Shown here piece by piece: positions 13,048-24,000 of a stretch of DNA of 64,000 bases (the first letter of the stretch is position 1; every line of letters begins with the position of its first letter). The stretch covers positions 6,140,501-6,204,500 of the forward strand of contig CP136898.1 in NCBI GenBank assembly GCA_034359265.1, read 5' to 3'. The notes under the pieces are model-generated. The model saw nothing but the letters and a program-made list of their open reading frames with translations, searched no databases and had not been told where the DNA came from. This DNA comes from Canna indica. Its lineage: Eukaryota; Streptophyta; Magnoliopsida; Zingiberales; Cannaceae. A program made the position numbers and the translations under genes.

Positions 13048-13385
13048 CACTACAACACAATCGATCTATAGAAACACATAATTAGATATAAGTTAAACTT
13101 TTATTTCTAAATCTTCACATTTAGAGACTAATAGACACAAAATTTATTCCTAATTAGCATCTAAAAATAACTTTAGAGTCAGATGAATTAAGTGATCATA
13201 TTGTTAGTGTTTTTATAGCCTAGAGTCAAATCAATTAAGTGACTATGTTGTTGTTGTTTCTATAGATCTTTAAAGGGTAATTAGGAATAATTTTTGTGTT
13301 TATTAGTCTCTAAATATAAAAATTTAGAAATAAAAATATAATTGTCTCTAATTTTGAGTCTCAATAGGTCAATTATGTTGTAGTG
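13048..13385. mobile_element. CACTA-type MITE with TAA target duplication
   Basis: The element starts CACTACAACA and ends with the exact inverse TGTTGTAGTG. It is flanked on both sides by TAA (13045-13047 and 13386-13388), the 3-bp duplication expected for CACTA elements. Inverted similarity continues inward for roughly 60 bases through TTTATTTCTAAA, so the whole element can fold into a long hairpin. It has no coding capacity. Most of it (from 13076) is included in the first copy of the 516-bp tandem array. Confidence 0.85.
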
Positions 13386-15138
13386 TAAATAACTTATTTG
13401 AGTTCTTAATTTATAATAAAATAAATACAATATTAATAATAAGCCTAAGTACCTGAAGGCATATAATTTTTTGGGGCCTAAGGCAATGGCCTTTTTGGCC
13501 TAGTGGCAGGATCGGCCCTGCCGAAATCGATTATATATTTCAGTTTCGATTATTGGTTGTCCGCGATTAATCGATAATTAGAACTAGAAGTACATAATTA
13601 GAGATAAATTAAATTTTTGTTTCTAAATCTTCACATTTAGAGACTAATAGACACAAAATTTATTCCTAATTAGCATCTAAAAATAACTTTAGAGTCAGAT
13701 GAATTAAGTGACCATATTGTTAGTGTTTTTATAGCCTAGAGTCAAATCAATTAAGTGACTATGTTGTTGTTGTTTCTATAGATCTTTAAAGACTAATTAG
13801 GAATAATTTTTGTGTTTATTAGTCTCTAAATATGAAAATTTAGAAATAAAAATATAATTGTCTCTAATTTTGAGTCTCAATAGGTCAATTATGTTGTAGT
13901 GTAAATAACTTATTTGAGTTCTTAATTTATAATAAAATAAATACAATATTAATAATAAGCCTAAGTACCTGAAGGCATATAATTTTTTGGGGCCTAAGGC
14001 AATGGCCTTTTTGGCCTAGTGGCAGGATCGGCCCTGCCGAAATCGATTATATATTTCAGTTTCGATTATTGGTTGTCCGCGATTAATCGATAATTAGAAC
14101 TAGAAGTACATAATTAGAGATAAATTAAATTTTTGTTTCTAAATCTTCACATTTAGAGACTAATAGACACAAAATTTATTCCTAATTAGCATCTAAAAAT
14201 AACTTTAGAGTCAGATGAATTAAGTGACCATATTGTTAGTGTTTTTATAGCCTAGAGTCAAATCAATTAAGTGACTATGTTGTTGTTGTTTCTATAGATC
14301 TTTAAAGACTAATTAGGAATAATTTTTGTGTTTATTAGTCTCTAAATATGAAAATTTAGAAATAAAAATATAATTGTCTCTAATTTTGAGTCTCAATAGG
14401 TCAATTATGTTGTAGTGTAAATAACTTATTTGAGTTCTTAATTTATAATAAAATAAATACAATATTAATAATAAGCCTAAGTACCTGAAGGCATATAATT
14501 TTTTGGGGCCTAAGGCAATGGCCTTTTTGGCCTAGTGGCAGGATCGGCCCTGCCGAAATCGGTTATATATTTCAGTTTCGATTATTGGTTGTCCGCGATT
14601 AATCGATAATTAGAACTAGAAGTACATAATTAGAGATAAATTAAATTTTTGTTTTTAAATCTTCACATTTAGAGACTAATAGACACAAAATTTATTCCTG
14701 ATTAGTCTCTAAAAATAGCTTTAGAGTCAGATCAATTAAGTGACCCTATTGTTAGTGTTTCTATAGCTCAGAGTCAAATCAATTAAGTGACTATGTTGTT
14801 GTTGTTTCTATAGATCTTTAATGGCTAATTAGGAATAAATTTTATGTTTATTAATCTCTAAATTTGAAGATTTAGAAATAAAAATATAATTGTCTCTAAT
14901 TTTGAGTCTCAATAGGTCAATTATGTTGTAGTGTAAATAACTTATTTGAGTTCTTAATTTATAATAAAATAAGTACAATATTAATAATAAGCCTAAGTAC
15001 TTGAAGGCATATAATTTTTTAGGGCCTAAGGCAATGGCCTTTTTGGCCTAGTGGCATGATCGGCCCTGCCGAAATCGATTATATGTTTCAGTTTCGATTA
15101 TTGATTGTCCGCAGTTAACCGATAATCAGAACTAGAAA
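13076..15138. repeat. 516-bp tandem array, four copies
   Basis: The anchor ATCTTCACATTTAGAGAC starts at 13111, 13627, 14143 and 14659, a constant spacing of 516 bases. Copies 1-3 are nearly identical; copy 4 has many more differences. Each unit is the MITE minus its left tip plus about 200 bases of flanking DNA that includes GGGGCCTAAGGCAATGGCC. The left breakpoint is inside the MITE (near 13076) and the junction motif is GAACTAGAAGTACATAATTA. This looks like successive duplication of one unit, with copies 2-3 newest. Confidence 0.95.
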
Positions 15139-15367
15139 TAACTATAAATATATATTCTTAACCAAAAAATTTGAAACACGCTAACCATTTACTTGATTAT
15201 ATATGTTCTTAACTTAAAAACCCTAAACTCGCTATCTGAAACCCATTTATCCATTTACCCGAAATTGGGTCGGATAACCGATAATGAATTGGTTTCGATT
15301 TCGGATATTAGTTTCAATTTCGGTTAACCGCCGAAAAGATGGTTAATTGAACTGTTTTCATCTCTAC

Positions 15368-15990
15368 TCATGTCCATGTGAGAAGAACAGAGTGTGAGGA
15401 CCACATGTGTTTTGACCCGCTCACCTGCTCCGACTACTCAGCCCCATAAGATCAGCTTAGTTCTACGGACACAAGAGAAAAGTCCCTACTCATGTCCATG
15501 CGAGAAGAACCGAGTGTCAAGACCACATGTGTTTTGACCTGTTCACCTGCTCCGACTGCTTAGCCCCATAAAATCAGCTTAGTTCTATGGACACACGAGA
15601 AAAGTCCCTACTCATGTCCATGCGAGAAGAACCGAGTGTTAGAAGCACATATGTTTTGACCCGCTCACTTGCTCCGACTACTCAGCCCCATAAGATCAGC
15701 TTAATTCTACAGACATACTAGAAAAGTCCCTACTCATGTCCATGCGAGAAGAACCGAGTGTGAGGACCACATGTGTTTTAACCCGCTCACCTGCTCCTAC
15801 TGTTCAGCCCCATAAGATCAGCTTAGTTCTATGGACACACGAGAAACGTCCCTACTCATGTCCATGCCAGAGAACCGAATGTCAGAACCACATGTGTTTT
15901 GACCCGCTCACCTGCTCCGATTGCTCAGTCCTATCAAATCAGCTTAGATTTGATTAGTTCTATGGACACATTTGATTAGTTCTATGGACA
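15368..15990. repeat. 122-bp tandem array, five copies
   Basis: The anchor TCATGTCCATG begins at 15368, 15490, 15612, 15734 and 15856, exactly 122 bases apart. Units share CACATGTGTTTTGACCCGCT and CCCCATAAGATCAGCTTAG. The last unit is degenerate and holds its own small internal duplication (TTTGATTAGTTCTATGGACA, twice). The frames open through the array are by-products of periodicity. Confidence 0.95.
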
Positions 15991-16029
15991 CACGAGAAAA
16001 ATCAGAGACAATGGAGCTATCGTTGTTCG

Positions 16030-16190
16030 TGCCATCGTGCTCAAGGTTGAAGAAATATGGAAAAAAATATTATGGAGTCCGGCTCTATCGAAATTGCGTT
16101 CAAGAAATATGGCATGAGGTTGTGCAGCCTCCATTTGAGGGGACCCCGCGTGAGCACTACATTTTTTTAGAGACAAATCGAATAGAATAA
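16030..16190 (+). pseudogene. Possible AP2/ERF-domain fragment (weak)
   Basis: A short frame downstream of the 122-bp array reads KKYGKKYYGVRLYRN and then QEIWHEV, which loosely recalls the start of an AP2/ERF domain (K-Y-x-G-V-R followed by a short spacer and x-E-I). The WGKWAAEIRDP core and the rest of the domain are absent, and the frame ends after about 50 residues. It could be a relic or chance similarity. Confidence 0.2.
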
Positions 16191-16750
16191 ATGGATATAT
16201 ACATTCTTTTTTATTCGCGTTCAATTGCTTAAATTTGATATTGAATCGGTTCATAGAGATTTATATAGACTGGCCATACAAATTTTCTTCTTCGTAGTGC
16301 CTTGACTCTTCCACGAACTATTGTTCCACACCAAAAGCCAAAGTACCCCGGGCCCAATGCATTAAAGAGAGGTGGACAACGCTCAAGTGCTCGCTCTCGT
16401 AGTGCAACTCAAGCATTATTCAAGAGAAAACCTCCAATATATGTTGAAGCCGAAAAGCAACTAGTATGACCAACTCAACCGATACTTTGAGTTGAGTTTA
16501 ACCCCGACTTCGTAGAAATTGACTAATGAGCCACAACAATACGCAAGTGGAGTTCTTCAGTTCAGGCGAAACTCGAAAGCGATCGGACGTAGCGTTCTTC
16601 TAGTCGCCCCTTGTAATCTCGAGTCCAATTAAAGCCTTGTGCTTGATCCTAACCATTTGTCTAACGCCTCTATCCCCACCACCACTATATTATCAACTTA
16701 TCAAGAGCTTCCACTTCCACTTTAATTAATTCTCAATCCGCCGCCCCGCC
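16191..16750. promoter_or_regulatory. Upstream region of the glycosyltransferase
   Basis: About 560 bases without a gene. A TATA-like CTATATTATC lies near 16684, about 65 bases before the ATG, and is the best candidate core promoter. No other motif is claimed. Confidence 0.4.
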
Positions 16751-18210
16751 ATGAAGGGCAGCAGCAACCCGAAGCCTCACTTCGTCTTGGTTCCATTCCT
16801 CGCGCAGGGCCACCTCATCCCCATGGTCGACATGGCTATCCTCCTCGCCGATCGCGGCGCCCGCGTCAGCTTCATCAGCACCCCGTCAACGCTGCCCGCG
16901 CTGCCACCGCCGCCGACGCCTGCGCAGGCGTCTCCATCGACTTCGTCGAGCTCCCCTTCCCCTGCGCCGCCGTAGGACTCCCTGACGGGTGCGAGAACCT
17001 CGACCTCCTCCCGTCTTTGGAATCGCACCATGTTGAACTCTTCTTCTCCGCCGCCGCCCTCCTCCGCGACCCCCTCAAGCAGTACCTCCTCGCCCAGCCG
17101 CCGTCCTCGGCTTTCATGATCGCCGACGCCTGCAACCCTTGGACCAGGTTCGTCGTCGGGGAGCTCCGGATGCCGCGGCTCCTCTTCTACGGCCCCTCCT
17201 GCTTGTACACCCTGTGCGCGCGCATGATCAAACATCACATAATCTGGGATCGTTACAAGGACGACCCATTCGAGCCCTTCGACGTGCCCGGCTTGCCGCA
17301 CCCGCTCCGGATAAGCATGGCCCGGATGCCATGGCTCTTAACGGCGCCAGGTTGGGAGGGGTTCCTCGAGGAGATCGTTGAATCGGAGGCGACCACCGAC
17401 GGCGTGGTGATCAATAGTTTTGATGATTTGGAGCGTGTCTACGTTGATTGCTACAACGGGAACATGGAGGGGAAGAAGGTATGGACGCTGGGGCCACTTT
17501 CGCTGGTGCACAAGGATCCGGATAACAAGGCAGCGAGAGGTAACAGAGTGAGCATCGTCGTCGGCGAAGAGCATCGAGTTATTCGTTGGCTCGACGAGAA
17601 GCCAGCGAGATCTGTCATCTACCTCAGCTTCGGAAGCGTCGTCCGCCATGACGCCGCGCAGCTGATGGAGATAAGCCATGGGTTGGAGGCAGCTGGTCGG
17701 CCCTTCCTATGGGTGATCAAGGAGGCGGAAGCGTCGTCGCAAGAGGTGGAGAAGTGGCTGTCGGGCTTCGAAGAGAGAACTGCCGGGAGGGGGATCGTCG
17801 TCAAGGGATGGGCGCCACAAGCTGCGATCTTGGCGCACATGGCGGTGGGAGGATTCATGACCCACTGTGGCTGGAATTCGACAATCGAGGCAGTGGCGGA
17901 GGGCATACCGATGGCGACATGGCCCCATTTCGGGGATCAGTTCATCAACGAGATGCTGGTGGTGGATTCGCTGGGGATAGGGGTGGCAGTCATTGATGGA
18001 GCAAATGGGCGGGCGGTGGTGGTGAAGAGGGAGGAGATAGCGAAGGCAGCGGCGAGGCTGATGGATGAAGGTGCGGAAGGAGAAAAGAGAAGAGAGAGGG
18101 CGAGGGAGTTGGGGAGGAAGGCAAGGAAGGCCATGGAGGTTGGAGGTTCATCTTATCTCAACTTCACTCGGTTGGTCAATTTTGTATTGGATTACGATCG
18201 AGTAGAATGA
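16751..18210 (+). CDS. UDP-glycosyltransferase (UGT73-like) with a one-base frameshift
   Basis: A single-exon family-1 glycosyltransferase that would be about 486 residues long. The N-terminus carries [14 protein letters not shown], with the catalytic histidine at residue 21. The acceptor-binding half leads to a perfectly sized 44-residue PSPG box at 17809-17940 that starts WAPQ, contains HCGWNS and ends DQ; it binds the UDP-sugar, and the final glutamine favours UDP-glucose. The sequence is closest to UGT73-type enzymes acting on small molecules; the acceptor cannot be inferred. The reading frame breaks near 16882-16885: frame 16751-16884 gives [11 protein letters not shown], and the continuation (VNAAR, then [11 protein letters not shown]) is in the frame that runs from 16885 to the stop at 18210. 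One base appears to be missing from the CCCC run at 16881-16884. Everything downstream is intact, so either the assembly has a base error or this is a very young null allele. Confidence 0.9.
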
Positions 18211-18250
18211 GAGGCGGAGGATGTGGGCATGTTAAATCTTCTTCTCATAT

Positions 18251-18252
<2 letters not shown>

Positions 18253-18290
<38 letters not shown>
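18253..18290. repeat. (AT)n microsatellite
   Basis: An uninterrupted AT repeat shortly after the UGT stop codon, probably within or just past its 3' UTR. Confidence 0.95.
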
Positions 18291-18292
<2 letters not shown>

Positions 18293-18869
18293 TATCAACC
18301 AATAAATCTATTATGTTCACTCTTATACAACTCAAATGAACTCCTATTTTAAGTTGTTCACTCTAGTATGGTCACGTATCTCTACTTCTTATATTTTATT
18401 AAAAAAAATAAATTCAATATTAGGTTCCTCACTCTAAGAATTCCCGGACCTTATTTTTGAACATATATAATTTATTTTGATCCGAATTCAATTTCATTTG
18501 AACTCAATCTTAGAAAAAAAAATACTATAAAACAAGGCGTAGAATTTGTATAGAGCCTCACATATGAATCAACCTAGTGTTTTGTAGGGAGTAAAATGAA
18601 TTCCTGGATCAATATTTAATTTTGTATTACTTATATAAAAATAATTAATTATAAAATTATATTATATACGCCGATTTAAAAAAACAATAATATTTTAGTA
18701 TATTTATTATTATAAATCAAAAATTTATATTAATAGTAAATTATTTATCAAAACATTACCTTATGCCTATATGCAAATTACAAAAAAAATTAATTTTCTG
18801 TATATAATTACTATATATAAGTGTAAAAACAAATTATATTAATTATATGTAAAAGGAAAAACTATATCT

Positions 18870-19475
18870 TTGGTCCCTTCGTTTTCTTCAATTTCGGTTT
18901 TGGTCCCTATAGTTTTAAAATTTTAATTTTAGTCCCCACATTTTACTTCCGTTTAGAATTTGGTCTCTATCATTAAATAAGATTTAAACGGTGCTGACGT
19001 GGATAACCTGTGTTGATTGGACAATGCTGACGTGGAGCCTGCATGGACCAACTTTGTAAATTATAGGGACTAAAATTAAATTTTTATAAATTATGAGGAC
19101 TAAAATCAAAATTTTGTAAATTATAGGGACTAAAATCAAATTTTAAGTAATTATTTTTCGGACCAGGTAATATCATATAATTTTTTTATATTTATTAGAA
19201 AAAATAATTACTTAAATTTTGATTTTAGTCCTTATAGTTTATAAAATTTGGATTTTAGTCATCATAGTTTATAAAATTTTGATTTTAGTCCCTATAGTTT
19301 ACAAAGTTGGTCCTTGCAGATTCCACGTCTGCATTGTCCCGTCAGCACATGTTATCCACGTCAGCACTGTTTGAATCTTATTTAACGGTAGGGACCAAAT
19401 CCTAAACGAAAATAAAGTGTGATGACTAAAATTTTAAAATTATAGGGACTAAAATCAAAATTTTAAAATTATAAT
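18870..19475. mobile_element. Foldback (long inverted repeat) element
   Basis: The left arm (about 18870-19150) and right arm (about 19195-19470) are inverted copies of each other, running from TTTGGTCCC through GCTGACGTGGATAAC to GACCAACTTTG. Both arms contain several copies of GGGACTAAAATCAAAATTTT. A short AT-rich loop separates them. This layout and motif fit plant Mutator-related or foldback MITEs. I could not define a clean target duplication. Confidence 0.75.
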
Positions 19476-19648
19476 TTTTTTATTTAAAATATATAGAAAC
19501 AAATACAAATATTAATATCTTAATAAATGATATTTGGTCATTTGAAAATTACTTCTGCTTATGTCAACCGCAGGTATTGTGGTATGGAAAGTTCCGTAAA
19601 CGCATACTTTCCCTATGGATAAACCTATCAATCAAACTCCATTCGGTA

Positions 19649-21005
19649 TGGGGCGTTTGGTTACCCGCAAGTGTAAATGCTGCAAAATCTATTTGCATGC
19701 AAAAGCAAATGTTCGCAAATAGATTTTGCAGTCTACCGTTTGGTTGCCCGCAAGTAGAGTTGCAACTTCTATTTGCAAGCGTTTGGTTGGCCACAAATGA
19801 AAATTGTAATTACACTTGCAACTTGCAACGTGCAGCTTGCATCTTACGAAATTTTTCGGGTCGGGTCGGGCACGAATTTTCTCAAGTCGGGCTGAGCCGG
19901 GCCGGGCCGGGACGGGCCGAGCATGCAAGAATTTATTCGGGCCGGGTACAAACTTTTTCGGGCAGGGTCGGGCACGAACTTTTCGGGTCGGGTCGGGCAC
20001 AAATTTTTTTGGGCCGGGCCGGACACGAATTTTTTCGAGTCGGCCCGAGCCGGACCGGGACAGGTTGGGCAGTGCACGAATTTTTTCGGGCAAGGCTGGG
20101 CCGAACACAATTTTTTTTTCGGGCTGGGCACGAATTTTTTTTCTGGTCAGGCCGGGCCGGGAAACGAATTTTTTGGGTCGGGCATGAATTTTTTCGGGCC
20201 GGGCCGGGGTACGAATTTTTTTTGGGCAGGGCCGGGCCGACAGTGAATTTTTTCGAGCCAGGCTGAGAACGAATTTTTTCGGGCCTGGCCGAGCACAAAT
20301 TTTTTCGGGCTAGGCCAGGCACGAAATTTTTGAGTCGGGCTGGGCACGAAATTTTTCAGGCCGGGTTGGGCACGAATTTTTTCGGACCGAGCCGGGCTGG
20401 GACGGGTCGTGCAGTGCATGAATTTTTTGGGTCGGGTCGGACACAATTTTTTTCGAGGCAGGACAGACACGAATTTTTTCGAGCCGGGTCGGACACAAAT
20501 TTTTTCGGGCCAGGCTGGACAGGAACTTTTTTGGGCCGGGTCGGGCATAAATTTTTTGGGTTGAGCCTGGGACAAATTTTTTCGGGCCAGACTAAAAACT
20601 TAGGCCCGACACGATTTGTCTGACAAATTAATAATTTTTAATTTTTGTATAATGCTGAAAATATATTAAAAAATCTATCAAATGACATCAGATGTAAAAT
20701 CTGACACTACCATCAGGTTCAGCACGCAAAAACCTACAACTTTGATATTTATATCGTCTTCATCCGACGACTCTACGTCGCCAAAATTAATTATTTTTTA
20801 ATACTTAAATTATTATATTTGCAGCCCGCAATCTTGTATTGCGAGCTTTTTGGGCTGCAATTCTACTTGCGGCCCGCAAATGATATTTGAAATACAAGTT
20901 GCAATTAGTAGATGCTACAAAATAATTTTGGAGCAAATCAAACAAATTTGTTATCTAAATACTGCAACTAGACTTAGCATTTGTACTTGCGGTCAAAACG
21001 CCCCA
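19649..21005. mobile_element. Non-autonomous DNA transposon upstream of MTK
   Basis: The left end TGGGGCGTTTGG (continuing ACCCGCAAGTGTAAATGC) is mirrored at the right end, whose inverse reads TGGGGCGTTTTGACCGCAAG and continues TACAAATGC. The flanks are TA on both sides (19647-19648 and 21006-21007), so a TA target duplication is plausible, although a 3-bp TWA site cannot be excluded. Near the left end is a further palindrome around AATCTATTTGC. Most of the interior is a G-rich minisatellite. The right end is about 80 bases from the MTK start codon, so the element lies in that gene's promoter or 5' UTR. Confidence 0.7.
19853..20612. repeat. G-rich minisatellite inside the transposon
   Basis: About thirty degenerate units alternate a G-rich part (GGGCCGGGCCGGGCACGAA) with a T-run (TTTTTTC). 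Unit length is mostly about 25-27 bases and varies with the T-run. The strand skew is strong (G and T on the plus strand). It keeps several frames open on both strands, giving artefactual proteins rich in GPGRA and FFG or their complements. Confidence 0.9.
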
Positions 21006-21084
21006 TAAGTGAATCCGATCCTCCGCTGCCAGCTCCTGTTTAAAGCCATCCTTCTTCCACTTCCATTCGTCCATCGTGGAATCC

Positions 21085-24000
21085 ATGGCGGCGGTGGCGG
21101 ACGATGGATTTAGGGTCCTGGACGAGGAAGCCCTGGTGGAGTACATCAAGGCCACGCCGGCCCTCCGCGCTCAGTTGGGCGAACAGTTGGACGGCCTCAC
21201 TATCAAGGAAGTCGGCGACGGCAATCTCAACTTCGTCTTCATCGTCATCGGCTCTGCCGGATCCTTGGTCATCAAGCAGGTATACCCGTAGGAAAGGTTT
21301 TTTTGTGGGGGTTTTCTTGTGTAATATTTGATCAATCGTTTTTCGGCCAACTGTTTAGGTTGGTGCTTTCTTAAAACCTTTCCTTGGTTGTTTGATTTAG
21401 TTGATTTTTTTGCTCTCATCTTCACTTACCCTACACGGACTCTTTAATCGCAGTGATTTCACTTTCTAATCGCTCATCTGTTTTGCCCTATTTGTAGTTA
21501 ATGGTCCCAGGGGTCTCGTAATGCGACTAAAGAGAGAATGATTTAGATACATTATGTGGATAAGGGTATATGTCCATGCTGCTGACATGTGCTAATTGCT
21601 AATTCAATTGCTTTTATACAAAATACTAAAGTTATGAGTAGCTCCTGGAAATGGATTTTAGTAGAGGAAAACAATTCTGGAATCAGGATACACTCAAAGC
21701 TAAAAACTTCATAAATGACAATTAAGAAACCACAAGGTGAAATAAATTGGCTCCTTCAATTGCTAAATCTATAGCAGGTCTGGACGAATCGTTGAAGCAA
21801 CGGTTGTTCCTTCCTAACCAAATTTTACTCTTCCAAATCATAAGTGCCAAGAATTTTTTCCGGACCTGGTTTGAACCCCCCTGAATCAGAATATCCGAAG
21901 GCTTAAAACTTAGAGTGAAAGGAGGGATATTGCAGTTATCTAGCATGTGCACCCATCCCAGCCTGGTTTCTTAATTGTCCCTTCCTGCAGTAGGAGGATT
22001 TTTCTTTTGTCTTTTCTCCTGTATATTCTCACTCCTTCCTCCTTGTATTTCTCACTTCTTATGATAAATACAAGTTGCTTTTCACTCAAAAAAAATAAAA
22101 GCTTCATAATGTGCTTTTTTGAAGTCAGCTATCACTTCATAATAAGATGCTCATTTCTGCTGGAAATCATACTCCAATGCAATTCTTAGGTTGCAAATCT
22201 ATTGAATCTCAACAAAATGAGAAGATGCATCAATTAAAAGTATGGATAGAAATTTCTACTATTAGGGAGAGACGAGACTCTAGAAACAACTGTTATTAGA
22301 GAACCACAACCCACAACAATATTATCTGTTTTTTTTCCTTTTCGTTACTGTTTTCTGTTGAGGGCTATGTCACTTATCGCAAATTTACCTGTCTCGTTTA
22401 GATATTGTATAATACACCCAATGACAATTTCTTTTTAAACCAAAGTTGTATTGTAGTTGGTGACAGTACATGAGTTATTATAATATTTTGTTTTATTGAT
22501 GGGGATTTTCCCTGGAGTAGTTAACTAATCAATAAGAAAATGAATGGAGATGCTAGTAATTTATTTGTTTAGCTCATCTTAATGTGAACATGTTATTGTA
22601 TATAGTTTGAGGTAGAGAACTATAATCTATAAAGCATTGTACACTATATGCCAGCACTACTGCTACCCATCCCTAATCTTTCTTCTTGCTGGTATATACT
22701 AGGCTGCTGGTGTGTTAGTAGTAGGCACAGCGCTGCTGGTCAGCAGTACCCCATGGAAGTGTCTATAGTCAGACATTCCATACAACCTATAGTTCCTTTA
22801 AAGCTTGTTGACTTGATCTATAAAATTGAGAGGCATCATCTCAATCTCTCAACAAGTTTGTATTCCTTTTGTTGTAATATATGTGATATTGGTTAGACTT
22901 CCATTCTAGGGTTCTGATGCCAATTAAGATGATCTTATTTGCATGACAAAACAGGCTATTCCTTATGTTCGTTGCATTGGTGCTTCGTGGCCTATGACGA
23001 AAGAGCGTGCTTATTTTGAGGCATTGGCCTTAAAAGAGCATGGTCGCCTATGTCCAAATAATGTACCAGAAGTTTACCATTTTGACCGGGCAATGTCTTT
23101 AATTGGTATGCGCTACTTGAAGCCACCACACATAATCTTGCGAAAGGGGTTAATCTCGGGAATTGAATATCCATTGCTTGCTCAACACATGTCAGAGTAC
23201 ATGGCAAGAACACTTTTCTTCACATCACTTCTTTACCATTCTACATCAGAGCATAGACAAGCAGGTATAGTTGTGAACTTTTTTGTTGAATGTTGAAGAA
23301 TTTCTTATTGAAATATTCTACTACTTCACAATCTTCATTTTGCTTAAGCTGATTTTTTGTGCATGCATCTAGATTCAGTATTTGTTTTTAAAAAAAAACT
23401 CAACAAAATAAGTCTCATATATGAATATCTTGCTAGGTTAGCCTTTTTGTTGCCTTTAAAGGTTCTTGAATTTCCCAATATTTCTACAATTTTTGAAGGC
23501 TTTATTGAAAATTTGACATTTGGTAACCTGTGGCAACTTGTCTATGTTTTTTCTTTCCTCATTTGTAATCATTCTGTAATTGGTTGATGATGATAGATAC
23601 CTTCATCTATAGCATATGAATCGACTCAACTGGCATGCTTCATTTAGTTTGAAGAGATGAATTGAACCAAGGAATTAAAATCTCCAAGCTGCCATGCACA
23701 TATTGAATTGCAACTAAGGCAGCTATTAACTTGCCATGTGCATATTATGAATTGGAAACTATCCGCACTTGTTGTTCTCCTATCTCAAGAATACCACATC
23801 CATGTTATTCTGTTATATCCTGCATAAATAACATTGTACTTCTGTATCTTGTAAAGTTTACATAGATGTTTCTATATGTTGACAAGTCTTCAAATTAATT
23901 TTACAGTTGCAGAATTTTGTGGGAATGTGGAGCTGTGCAGGCTCACTGAGCAAGTAGTTTTTTCAGACCCATATAAGATAGCCCAATATAATCATTGGAC

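Noticed and set aside
13076..15990. CRISPR-like regular repeats
   Set aside because: Units are contiguous 516-bp and 122-bp repeats without spacers, in a plant nuclear context.
19577..20623. Overlapping long open frames rich in Gly-Pro-Arg-Ala and Phe on both strands
   Set aside because: They are translations of the G-rich minisatellite, which keeps several frames open at once; no known domain.
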